A stretch of 64,000 bases of DNA from Caenorhabditis remanei. Its lineage: Eukaryota; Nematoda; Chromadorea; Rhabditida; Rhabditidae. Positions 31,483 to 43,300 of the stretch are shown here, piece after piece. Below the pieces are notes generated by a model. It was not told the origin of the DNA. It did no database searches and saw nothing but the letters and a program-made list of their open reading frames with translations. The stretch lies in the NCBI RefSeq assembly GCF_010183535.1, contig NC_071330.1, forward strand, positions 16,349,717 through 16,413,716, read 5' to 3'. Each line of letters opens with the position of its first letter. The stretch's first letter is position 1. The translations under genes and the position numbers were made by a program.

Positions 31483-33046
31483 TCACAAACTCCTCAAATT
31501 AGTATAATAATCTCTTGCTCTTGGTAGCAACCGACTTCCCAACCAACAGCTATGGAAAATGCATTTTCGACACTGGTAGACGTCGATTTTCTCGATTGTC
31601 GACTTTTTTTCTATCTGGAATTTACAGAAATAATTTTTTTTAATTAAAAACTTTTTTCTTTTCTTTTTCAAATAAAAACTAACTTGATAAATAAGCTTAT
31701 CAAAACAATCTTTGCTTTTCACCGCCACTGATCCGGATATATTGTCACCAGCATGTAGACCGAAGGTTCTGGAAAAATGTCATATCGTTTTTCACCGAAA
31801 ATTGATTTTCATAAAAAATAAATATGATATTCGGATTCAGCTCGTTGAGACGCTTCAGAAAAGTATAATCATGCCTAGGTTTGAAACAAATAGGGTCTCA
31901 CCACGAAAACCACAAAACAACTACGGTATGCGCCTTTAAATTTGCGGAATTTCGTGGTGAGACCTAACCCTGGCATGATTATATTCATTTGAAGCGTCTT
32001 CTCACGCTGAATACAGAAAACGCATTTATTTTGAAATTAGGTAATTTCTGACAAAGTTATGGCAGTTTTAATGAATTTTTGAATTTCGAAGTTTTTCGAA
32101 AAGTTTCGAAAATCTGTAACTTTCTTCATTTTCAATGTTTTTTCAATATTTTTAGCACAAACTAAACACCATGACGTGTACTATTTATAAAAAATAATTT
32201 TGACCTACCCGGCACAGTTTCTCTCCGGAATATTAGTGTAGAAGTCCCAGTAGCCGTGGCCGATGGCTCTTCGTCTATACAAGTTCAACCATCCCTTATC
32301 ATGTCGAATCGTCATCGTTCCGATACGATACCAACCGGGCGGCAACTTCACGTCGAGACCATCTTTTTCGAGATCCGCATTTGGAGGGATATGGGTGGGA
32401 CAGGTTACTGTACTGAAATTGGAAAAATAATTTTTTTTGAAAGTAGGTCATGATTATACGCATTTGAAAGCTCTCGTCTTGCTGAGTTTGGTTATATTTT
32501 TAAAATTTCACATGGAGCAAAACTGACCGAGTTACGGTAGTTTTAGTGAAATTTATTTACGAAAAGTTTCGAAATTCTGTAACTTTTTGGATTTGCATTT
32601 TTTTAGATTGATTCTTTGAGAAAATATTCAACAAAAGATTTTTTTACTAAAAAAATACACTGCTGGCCTAGGTTCGGATTTCTAGGCCATCAGATTCACA
32701 AGTTAGGCCATCATCACTAAAATTGTCTGTTTTAGTTCAAAATTTATGATTTTCAAGTTGGAAAAGAAGGTTCCAGGGTAAAATTTAAAGATTTAATTAA
32801 TTTTCTTAATGAAACACCACAAAATTCAAAAAATTCCGAGATTTTCACGTATTTTTTCGGTGTAATTGACTCACCCACAAGTGATCTCATTCTCCTCTCG
32901 ATAGTAGGTGCAAAACACATTTCTGAATCAAATTTTGTTAATTTTAAGTCAAAAATCACTTTTTGAACTCACTCCGCCCTCAAAAACCCGAAAAATCCCA
33001 AGAAAATCACGGAAAATGCAAAAAATCGATGCGAAAATGACGTCAT
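31483..33046 (-). CDS. Small secreted cysteine-rich protein, 180 aa, family not recognised
   Basis: Exons: 32973-33046, 32875-32922, 32209-32412, 31684-31768, 31483-31614; phases agree. Residues 1-24 are a signal peptide (HRFFAFSVIFLGFFGFLRA). The mature part has eight cysteines (four possible disulfides), an NIS glycosylation site, and aromatic-rich segments LPPGWYRIGTMTIRHDKGW and RRAIGHGYWDFYTNIPERN. The last exon has CRKC...C. No enzyme motif is seen; a nematode-specific secreted family is likely. Tail-to-tail with the TTC28-like gene, 155 bp apart. Introns 3 and 4-5 carry copies of the CGCTTCGAATGAG repeat family (31832-32010, 32448-32490). Confidence 0.72.
31832..32010. repeat. CGCTTCGAATGAG palindrome copy in intron of 31483 gene
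   Basis: TTCAGCTCGTTGAGACGCTT (31835) to GAAGCGTCTTCTCACGCTGA (~32010) with ACTACGGTATGCGCCTTTAA loop. It shows the family is not restricted to the TTC28-like gene. Confidence 0.75.
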
Positions 33047-33278
33047 GAGTAGAAAATATACAGTTGAAAGTGGCGGAGGTGGTGGAAAGAACGTTTCAAG
33101 GACGTCTTCCGATGGAAATCACCGAAAAAAGACAGTAATTTGCATAGAAATGACCCCCCGGCGGGGGTAGTTGAGGTGAGAGAGTACACGGAAAGAGGAG
33201 GGTGCGAGGGAGACGAGAGGGAATTGAGAGGAGGCGGCCGCAGCCATGTCTACCCCCTTCGCCTCCCTCTCCTTCATC

Positions 33279-33350
33279 TCCGTTGTGGTCTAGTGGTTAG
33301 GATTTATGGCTCTCACCCATAAGGCCGGGGTTCGATTCCCCGCAACGGAA
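33279..33350 (+). tRNA. tRNA-Glu (CTC)
   Basis: 72 bases. Acceptor TCCGTTG/CAACGGA, D-arm TGGTCTAGTGGTTAGGAT, anticodon stem TATGG/CCATA with loop CTCTCAC (anticodon CTC), T-arm GGGGTTCGATTCCCC, discriminator A. Followed by a T6 run for Pol III termination. Stands alone between the 31483 gene promoter and iMet copy 3. Confidence 0.97.
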
Positions 33351-33634
33351 GAAGTTTTTTCTTTTTTTGATATTGACGTGGGTGATGTTCTTGTACTTTG
33401 TAGTGTTGATTTTCATAACAAGAGTGACTCATAAAGTTTATTTTTGCTACCTTGTAACGCTATCTGGTTTCAAACATGTTTTTATTTAATTTTGAAAAGA
33501 AAATACGTCATCTTTCGCTGATAAAAATAAAACCTATTCTTGGTAAGTTCTGGAAAACAATTTCCATGTGTATTCCTTATGAAATAACAATAATGAACAG
33601 ATATATTTTCGAGAAAAAGAAATAAAAAAGGTTC

Positions 33635-33706
33635 TAGCAGCGAGTGGTTTCGATCCACCGACCTCTGGGTTATGGGCCCAGCACGCTTCCACTGCGCCAC
33701 GCTGCT
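33635..33706 (-). tRNA. tRNA-iMet (CAT), copy 3
   Basis: Same 72-base initiator tRNA, here on the minus strand and intergenic. TTTATCA lies about 30 bp upstream on the minus strand (33737-33743) as in copies 1 and 2, and the divergent tRNA-like partner is at 33795-33866. Confidence 0.97.
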
Positions 33707-33794
33707 GACGAAAATTGGGAAGCAAGAGGCGTTGATAAAGGTGAGGTGCGAACACCTGAGATATGTAGGGCTTGAGTGAGCGGCCGCAGCTCAG

Positions 33795-33866
33795 TAGGCG
33801 TGGTATAGTGGATAAGGAGGTGGGTCACGGATCTGAGGGTCCCGGGTTCGAATCCACATGACGGAA
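33795..33866 (+). other. tRNA-like Pol III unit, divergent partner of iMet copy 3
   Basis: GGTATAGTGGATAAGGAGG (A box) and CCCGGGTTCGAATCCAC (canonical B box), then T-rich sequence. Best-preserved copy of the tRNA-like partner; the T-stem still lacks a full five pairs. Confidence 0.55.
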
Positions 33867-33899
33867 ATCTTTTTTGTTTTTGTTTTTCATAGGTTTTAA

Positions 33900-35380
33900 G
33901 TATTTTTGAGCTCTTTCAAGTTTAAAAAAAAACCACATTTTCTGTTCAAAAATTCTCAGAAATCATAGTTTTCTTGAACTATGCAACCAATTTTTTGTTT
34001 ATAAACACAACTCCTTTTGCTCAATTGATGTGCAAATACCCGTTTTCGTGAACATCGGCAAAAAGCATGATGTAAGGGGAGGGCAAGAAGAAGAGCAAAT
34101 ATTAAATATATGTCTACAATTTTTTGTTACCTTTTTCTATTTTCTTCTCGCCATCTTTTCGTTTTAATGTTCGGTTTATCTTTTTGAGTCACAATGGAAC
34201 TGAAAATGTCATTCTTACCTCCAACAACGGTTTCGGCATCTTTCTTTTTTGTGAGTAACGCATTATGACGAATTTTCCATGTATTTATTTGATTTGGAAC
34301 GAATTTTTGTATTATTGTCACCAGAGCGCGATCGCATACTGTTTTTCGAAATATCTAATTTAATTTAACTGTAGATCAAGCCCTAAGCTTTCAAATAAGA
34401 CTATATTCACTGAAATCAAGTGAGTTTCAAAAAAGTTACAGAGATTTGAAAATTTTTACTTTACCAAGTTATTTAAATTTTTGGGAATTTATCCAGATGT
34501 GTTAATTTTAATCTAGTTCTGATGAAAATTTCATGATCTACCTGATGATATAATTTCCAATACCAAAAACCCCTTGCCAAGCACACATTTTGAGAGTTTC
34601 CGCATCTTACGTTGAGCAAAAAATCGTCAACTTTGAAGACGCATAACTTTCGTCAAATTGAATGATATTTTTCAAATGTTGTATAGTTTTGTAGAAAATT
34701 TTATGATGTACAATAATATATAACTTTTAATACCAAAACTATTTTTTTTCCGCATGAATTTCCGAGTTTCCACAACTTCAATTTCGAAACTGCCTCAACC
34801 TCGAAGGCTCGTAACTTTCTTCAAAATAAGTTTTACTTTTGGAATTTTGTATTTTTTTGTAGAAAATTTTATGATCTACAAGAATATTTAAATATTATAA
34901 CTCAAAACTTATTGCATTCATTAGAAAATCAAGGTTTTTCATAGCTATCATCCAAGCCGCGCCTTATTGTCCAAAACTCAAACACCTATATCTTTCTTCA
35001 TATTTTACTGAATTCTCCCTAGTTTGGTTTTTCTGGTAGAACTTTTCCAAGCCTATAAAACTATATAAAATTCAACTCTCAGAATCCCATTCTCAGGTCT
35101 CGCCGTCCTTTCCTTCAACTCTCCTTCCAGATGACCTGGTCTAAAACACGCTTATCAGCAACAAAAAAAAGCATTCTTATCGAATCGTGTTCTGTGAAAT
35201 AAAATAAACTATAAAAGAGTCAATTATCATAAAAATTTGTAATCTACAATGTTGCGACTTTTCTGATGTCACAGTGTGGTTTTTTGTGCCTTCCTTTTCT
35301 GAAAAGGTCATCTTGGAGAGGTTATTGAGCACCGACGGTGGTGCGTGAATAACCATTAAAAACCACTGCAAAAATTGATA
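33900..35380. repeat. Gene-free stretch with degenerate ~175 bp tandem repeats
   Basis: Between about 34470 and 34990 three loosely tandem units carry GTAGAAAATTTTATGATCTAC-like strings (34515, 34690, 34860) followed by AATACCAAAAC. No gene recognised; the rest is plain AT-rich DNA. Confidence 0.5.
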
Positions 35381-35394
35381 AAAATCACCAAAAA

Positions 35395-35680
35395 ACCTGT
35401 GGGGACTATCTTCCCACTACTTGGATTTCTAGTCCATCATTCAAAAATTTTCATTTAAAAAATTAGCTTCCACCCCCGCGCTCCTCCACCTTTATCATCG
35501 CCCGCCACCTTTGTTGTTCTCGCATGGGTGGCGCAGCCGGCAACGCGCTCGTTTTTGGTTCCAACCGGGTTCAAGGAAGTCTGGGGTTCGACCCCACGGC
35601 CCTCGAAACATTTTTTACTTTTCGTGTTTTTACATTTTTGCCTTGTTCTTACACCATAAAAGTGCAAATTTCAAGGTCTT
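35395..35680 (+). repeat. SINE-like unit with tRNA-like head, copy 1
   Basis: Unit: GGGGACTATCTTCCCACTAC, then CTTGGATTTCTAGTCCATCA, then CCACCTTTATCATCGCC, then a tRNA-like part at 35526-35610 (A box TGGCGCAGCCGGCAACGCG, B box GGGTTCGACCCC), then a TTTTTTACTTTT terminator-like tail. Related units lie at 36375-36605 and 37425-37690. The tRNA-like part cannot be folded into a proper tRNA. Confidence 0.6.
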
Positions 35681-36374
35681 TATATTAAAGTAAATGTTCA
35701 GTTCCAAAACCCTCAAAATCCACCTGACCTCAAGTACCCTTCTCTATCTGTCTTCTGTTCCTAATGACTCATGAAAACTATTTTCTTTTTTATTTCAAAA
35801 TCTCGCCATAATCTGACCATGACTCATCTCCTTTCTCTTTTTTTCCAAAAAAAAAGACGACCGCCTCGGTAATAAATGTATTTATTTGTTTGTCCCCCCC
35901 CCACCCTTATCAATTTCTCACAAACAATTTTTCAGCCACCAAAAAAATCCTCGGCCATGTCCAAACGGTCAAAAGTGGTCCTCAAACGTCTTCTTGTTCT
36001 AACAAGTTTATTTCCTTTGTTACTGTCTGCGTCTCCACACGTCTCCACTCTATTTCTCAAATTGTTACTGTTTTTTGTTCGGTCTCATCATTCTCATTTC
36101 TTTCTCTCTTCGATTCCTTTCTTCTTTTCCCCGCGCGCGCGACCTTTCGGCTTGGCGTGTGTTAGGTAACCTGTGTATTTGGCTTCTCTGCGTATCTATT
36201 TCTCTTTTTTCCTCCTTGTGATGTGGTTTTTTACCGTTTTTTACAGTTTTTTTACCGCTAAGAAGAAAAAAGGGACTTTTTAGGATGAAAATACGTGTTC
36301 TTGCGGTTAAAACCCATTAAAAATGAGTTAAAACCCATTGAAAATCACTAAAAATCACTAAAAACACAAAATTT

Positions 36375-36605
36375 CCAAGCTGGCCTAATTTCCCAACTCT
36401 TGGATTTCTAGTCCACCATTCAAAGTTCTTGGCTTCTCCCCCCTTATCACCTCTGCCCCCTTCCGCCACCTTTATCACCGCCTGCCACCTCACATCACTT
36501 AGAACATGTGTGGCCTAACGGTTAGCGCTGCCGAGTTTTGATTTTGCCCACCCGGGTTCGATTCCACCTACTGGTTTTTCTTTTTGTAACCTTTTTTTCG
36601 TCATG
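36375..36605 (+). repeat. SINE-like unit with tRNA-like head, copy 2
   Basis: CTTGGATTTCTAGTCCACCA, CCACCTTTATCACCGCC and a tRNA-like part at 36508-36575 with a good A box (TGGCCTAACGGTTAGCG) and B box (GGGTTCGATTCC). Ends in TTTTTCTTTTTG. More diverged from copies 1 and 3. Confidence 0.58.
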
Positions 36606-37333
36606 TGATATTGATTTTTGATGGGTTTTGATGGGTTTTTAAGTTATTTGGGGTGTACTTTTCATGTCACTTCCGGTTTATTCATTCTATGAATGAAGAG
36701 TTCAGTGAACTGGAAGGGAGGCTGTTTTTGGCAAAAATCTGGTCAAAAATTTACTTTTTCCCATGTAGAAGTTTCCCATGAAAATCTAGAGCCACAGAAT
36801 TCAAAAAATTAAAAAAAAAATCCAAAAAAAAACCGCAAAAAATGTGTGTTTCCCAATCCAAAAATATTTTTTTTCCTATTTTTCCCATATAGCGGAAATC
36901 AGAAATTTCTCCCCTTTCTCACACCTTTTCCGGTTGTTTCCCAACATTTTTTTCAGCGGTTTGGCCCTTTTCTCTCAACATTTTTTTCGAAAAAAATTTT
37001 TTTTTCAAAATTATTTTTTCAAAAAAAGTTTCTGAAAAAAGAACTATTACAGGTACATGTAATACATACCAAATAAAAGTTCAAGTTCACTCTCTTTGTT
37101 CCCATTTCTCTGCACTCTCTGCACTCTTTAATCCCTCGATTTTTGCCACATTCGCCATTTTTTTTCTCGAAAAAGTGTGATTTTTTATAGATTTCATTCA
37201 AAATTTAATCAAATTTCAGATATCTCCTGATCTACCGTTTGGATCAAGATCGATATCACACCACCTTCGAAAAAAACTACGAAAACTCTTCATTTCTACT
37301 TGTTATTTTCAACAACTTTTCTTAAAAATTAAA

Positions 37334-40300
37334 ATGCTTGGTAAGTGTTTTTTAATAGAATACATAGTGAATAACTACTAAAAATCACTGAAAAATTGAT
37401 AAAAATCGATAAAAATCAACAAAAAACCTGCGGGGACTATCTTCCCGCTACTTGGATTTCTAGGCCATCATTCAAAAATTTTCATTAAAAATTAAAAATT
37501 AGCATCCACCCCCGCGCTCCTCCACCTTTATGACCGCCCGCCACCCCACCTTTCTTAACTTCGGCGAGTGGCGCAGCCGGCAACGCGTTCGTTTTTGGTT
37601 CCACGCGGGGTCAAAGGGGTCACGGGTTCGACCCCATGGCCCCCTAAAACCTTTTTTCTTTTCGTGTTTTTACATGAAATAAAAAGGGTAACGTTGGAAA
37701 CTATCATTTCTCGTTTATTCTTCTCCCGGGACAAGTGAGAGAGGGAAAAGAGACGGACGGTCTGTTTTGCCTCTCTCCTTCCGCCTGAAACTCACCCTCT
37801 ACGTGCATATTTAAGTCAATACGTCATATTTGTAAGTTTTATAGGGCTAACATAACACAACTACATAAAAATAGAAAAGTTCAAAATTTTTGGTAAGTTT
37901 TCAAAATTTTCAAAAATATGTAAAAATTAAAAGTTTACCTGCTGCAAACGCGCACCACCGTCAATTTTTTCGTATTTCGACCTCTGGAAAAAATAACTAG
38001 TTAGTCAGAGCATGATTTGTGCAGGAAGAATAAAATTCAAACAAAAATTTGTTTGCACAGCTCTTCCGCCCCAATCCGCACGCCTCTCGATTACAGCAAA
38101 CCAGTTAGGAATCTTCTCGTTTTTTCATTTGATCTGTTTTATTTAGGTTGTTGGTAACTTTTAAACTTTTAGAAAATTAAAAACTTATTTTTTCGAACTT
38201 TGATTTTTTTCAAAATTTTGATTTGTTTTCTCAAAATAATAACCTCAGTCCAATTCAGTGTGTCGAGAGCTTTCAGAAAAATATAATCATGCCTATGTTC
38301 GCTTCCTGTTGGGTCCCACCACGACCACTACAGTATGCCCTGTTTAAAGGCGCATGCCGTATTTTCGTGGTGGGACCCAACTTGCTCCGAATATGGGCAT
38401 GATTATACTCGTTCGAACCGTCTTGACTTGCAGATTTTGAAAATGTTAGTTTCATAAAAAGCGGATCAAAACTGATGGAGTTATGACGATTTTTGTGATT
38501 TTTCAGAATTTTCGAAAATAGCTCATGATTATAATTTTCTGAAAGCTCTCAGCAAGATCTTTTCAAATTTCTTACTCCCAGCTATTGGAAACCATAGAAT
38601 CAAGATTTTCCAACTTCCAGAATACCCAATAACTCATCCCTCCTCATCTCTCCACCACCACCACCACTACACCCCGATTCCCGCCACATCATCCGGCTCG
38701 CTTTCTGACGAAGATCAACGTCAGAAGCCGACAAGCAATTATCGATTGATTCGACAACGAATCGACGAGGACGAAGACGACGACTATCGAGAAGGTGCCG
38801 AGTCGGCGACAAGTAACACGGTTCTACTCATGGCTGACACTATTACGGTGAGTTTTCTATGCTTAGAATGGGTTTTTAGGTTTAAAAAAGTGGAAAAACC
38901 GATAGGAAACATGGAAATTTATCTTTACACAAGAAGCAAAAAAAAAAGAAAAGATAAAACCACCGGTGGGAACTGAACCCATGCCCCCTTCCGGATCCAA
39001 AACTGTACGCGCTACCGCCTGCGCCACCAGGCCACAACTCGGCGTCTGGGCGGAGGGTGTAGATAAAAGCGAGGGCGGCCGCGCCTTCTCCACCTCGGGA
39101 GGGGAAGGAGAAGCTATAATCGGTCGGGCGGGAAATTCAAAATTCTGGTTTTTGTCCTGAATAAGGTTTTCTAATTCCGTCGGATTCATATATGTATTTT
39201 TTTCTTCTCCCAGTGGCTACTATTACGTATTCTTCTCCTGTTTTTCTTTCTATGACTGATTCACTTTTTAATCCGCCTAGTTCCCTCCTACCAACTACTA
39301 CCCGATCATATGTACTATCTATAGATTTTTCTTGTTTTTTTTCATTGTGTAGTTACTCGATGAGACTTATGGAAATTTTTTCGTGATTTTGTGGTTGAAT
39401 AGTGACGTTACAGTATGGTTTTCGATGTTTTCACTGGTTTTTGGAGTTTTTTGGGTTTTTCGCAGTTTTTTATTCAAAATTTTGATATTTTCATACGGTT
39501 TACTTATAATGGAGGTTTCCCTGACTTATTTAAGCTAAAAATATCCAAATTCGGTGCAGCCCAGCCAAAGTTACGGGGATTTCAATTTGATTGTCTTTGG
39601 AGCGCGGTTGCCGCATCTTACTGTGATGTTTCAAAAATGTTTCTATTAGTTTTATAGCTCTAAATTTCAGTTTCCATTTGAGTTTAAAATCATGTGTGTA
39701 CCTTAAAAACTCAAAAAGTTACAAGCGTTTCCCCAAAATTAGCAGTAGAGCGCATTTGCAGAAATCATTAATTTAGTGATTTCCGATCAGTTTTTTCTAA
39801 TTTTTCAACCAAAAATTGAATCCAACCGGAAGTGTATACTGAACACCTTCTATTCCGATTTATTACATATTTAATCAGGATGTTTTTAGTATGACCAAAT
39901 TTTTTTTTGAAGCTCAAAAAAATTTCAGTATAAAAACCAGATCAAATCTGGAGCAATATTAGTGTTCCAGTTATTTGATCATAGATTTTTTATGCTTTTG
40001 GTAACTTACTAGGTCTTTGCGCCTTGAAAATTTAAAAATCGTGGCGAGACCCATTTTTTGAAAAATTTTCAAAAAATTTTGAACCCCGCCATGATTATAC
40101 TCATTTGAAGCGTCTTGACGTCCTGAATCCAGATGTCTAGTCGGTTTTCGATTTGGACCAGAAATTACCGAGATATGACAGTTTTTGTAAAACCTGGGTT
40201 TTCGATAAGTTTCGAAAATCTGTAACTTTTTGAGTTTTTATCTAAAATTGATGGATTTTGTCTTAAAATACTCCTGGTGACCTCTACTTTTTATAAAAAT

Positions 40301-43300
40301 AAAAACCCTAACCTTAAATACGGTCTTACCCACTTAAAGACGCACGAGTCTGAAAACTTCAAAAATCAAAAATTTTCCAAAATTTTCCAAAATTTTCCAA
40401 AATAGGCTATGATTATACTCATTTGAAGCGTCTTGACAAGCTGAATCTGAAAATATTAGTGAAATTTTACATGGATCAAAACTGACATAATTACAGCTCA
40501 TTTTGTGGTAATGAGATTTTCGAAAAGTTTCGAAAAATTTTTTACTTCATCAATTTCCAACATTTTTCACTGATTTTTAGCTCAAAATGTTCCAAATGTT
40601 TTGAATTTTCCATGAAAATGTCTCCTTTTTAAAGGCGTATTGTGGTCTGTTGTGATGTTTTCATATAATAATGTATGAGTTTCGGCGAGTTCATTTTCAT
40701 AGTTCAAGAATTTTTTAATTCGGTCCACAACCCGCTGAGAGCGAGCGAAGAAAAGTTTGGTCATTGAAAGGGTCGCAGAAAATTGGGGGCCGTGGCCTAG
40801 AAATTCAACTTCGAAAAAGTTTATTTTTTGAATTTTGACGGTATTTTCGATTATTTTTGTTGTATTTCTTCAATAATTTCGATAGAAAACGGCAAATATT
40901 GATAGAAAAACACTAAAAACTATAGAAAATAACGCCAGAAATAGCAGAATACTGAAAAAAACCAACGGAAAGTTTGGCCAGCAGAATTTTCTAGAAATTT
41001 TACTTCGGTAAAGTTGTTTTTTCAGTATTCTGCTATTTCTGGCGTTATTTTCTATAGTTTTTAGTGTTTTTCTATCAATATTTGCCGTTTTCTATCGAAA
41101 TTATTGAAGAAATACAACAAAAATAATCGAAAATACCGTCAAAATTCAAAAAATAAACTTTTTCGAAGTTGAATTTCTAGGCCACGGCCCCCAATTTTCT
41201 GCGACCCTTTCAATGACCAAACTTTTCTGCGCTCGCTCTCAGCGGGTTGTGGACCGAATTAAAAAATTCTTGAAGTATGAAAATGAACTCGCCGAAACTC
41301 ATACATTATTATATGAAAACATCACAACAGACCACAATACGCCTTTAATTTCTAGACAAAAAAAACTATTCACCTGGCGCGCCGTTGACGCGCTTTCCCT
41401 TTCTAGAGACTGGAGATCCCTTTGTTCTCTGCCGCCGATCCTGTCGTTATCAATTTCATCAAATTTTGAAACAATTTGAATTAATTTGGGTCAGCAAAAT
41501 TTTCAAATTGTTTTTCGAAAAAAAAAATTTAAAAAAAAAAACTAAAAATGATTGGATCAATCAACAGATGATAAGTTTCCTGCCCCCCAATCCATCATCA
41601 TTTTGTCGAAAGTTGTGTGTCTGGCGTGTCTCTTGTGATCTACACACTCTCTCACTCTCTCTCTCACTTCTGTTGTTATTTCACACATCCATCCGATCCC
41701 TTCTCTTTCTCATATCTCTTCTTATCCCCTCATGCCAGTCGGTTGGCCCCGTGAGAAAGAAAGATATTGGATATATGTATCTCTATTGAATAGAGAGAAA
41801 GTTCATAGTACTTTTTGTTTTCACTTTCACTTTTTCAGTTTTTGTTGGATTTTCGGATTTTTTGCTTCTCTACCTTGTCTGAAACTGTAATTTTTGAATT
41901 CAGCAAGTTGAGACGCGTCGAATGACTATAATCATGTGGTTTCCGTGGTGAGACGTGGTGAGATTAGTTTCTACGAAAAATCCAGTGATTTTAAGCCATA
42001 AACCGTCGGTTTTGTTGAAAAACTCGCAAAGTTACAGACTTTTGAAAAAAAAAACTTTTTAATTTCGATTTGTCTTAAAAACTTTCTATTTCCAACTTTT
42101 CGAAAATCGAAACTTACTTGAAACGACATCATATCTCGACTGGTTTTGCTCCATTTTGATTTTGAGTTGAATTTTTGAATTCAGATCACCAAGACGCTTC
42201 GAATGAGTATAATCATGCATAGGTTTTGGGGGTCTCACCACGAAATTCCACATTTTAAAGGCGCATACCCCGTAGATTTTCGTGGTGAGACACAAGTCTA
42301 GTCATGATTACACTCATTTGGAGCGTCTTGACGAGCTGAATCCAATTTTCTTGTTTATATTCAATTTGAAGCTAAAATTACCGAGATCTGACAGTTTTTG
42401 TATAATAAAACTAGGATTTTTTGTCTCACAGGGTCAAGAACCTCCTAACTCAATAAAAAAGTGTATTTTGTGTGTGTTTTGATTGATTATTTGAGTAGAC
42501 TGTGTGAATGACTGTCCCCCAATTGTCTTTTCTAAATACCAATTGTTGTAAAAAAGGAGAAAAAATGGAGGACAGTCATAAGGAGTACTGATGTAATTAT
42601 TACACTGTTTTTTATATTTCGTTTTTTTCTTCCTCCAGCTATCTTTTCGTTTCTCTTTCTCTATTTATACTTTCTATGTGTTCTCCGTTCTGATTTATCA
42701 ATTTCCCCTTATCATCATAGTCACTTATGTTAGAGTGTGTTTATCATCAATGTTCAATTAAATCGAAACAAAACCTGCAATTTTAATCACTTTGATCAAA
42801 TTATGAAAGCAAACCGCCAACTGATAAAATGTAGCTCTTGAAATTTTCTACATTTTTGTATGAATATCAAAATTATGCAAACAATAAGAAAAAAGTTATG
42901 CTCCTTTAAAGGACCTCCGCTCAGCTCTGATGACCAGTGCTTAAAATGTTCCATTGCTAATTTTAGTCTTGCTTCTATCAAAAATCCATCGGTGTCCTTC
43001 ATCTCTGACCAACAACTGATGAACGTCTCTGTGTTCACTTCCTTCTAATCAATTGAACACATACAACATAAGAGGAAAGATGAAGAAGACAGGTGTTTTG
43101 TTTTGTTTGATAGAAGAGATGGAATGATTAGATTAGGAAAAGAAGAGTGAGTTATTTTGTTTTTTGAAGTGAAGTTTAGTCTGAATGGTTCCTCATTTTC
43201 TTTTTTCAAAGCTCATATTCTTTTTATGTTATATTCACAATTTTAAAGTTTATTCCTACAGTCTTATAGCAAATTTTTAGCTCTACAGAAGCTGCAGTAC

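Noticed and set aside
35526..37645. Functional tRNA genes at the three tRNA-like heads
   Set aside because: A and B boxes are present but acceptor, anticodon and T stems cannot all be paired.
40582..41479. Mirrored open frames beginning MTKLF in both palindrome arms
   Set aside because: Conserved only because the arms are copies; start and stop lie in repeat sequence and no family is recognised.
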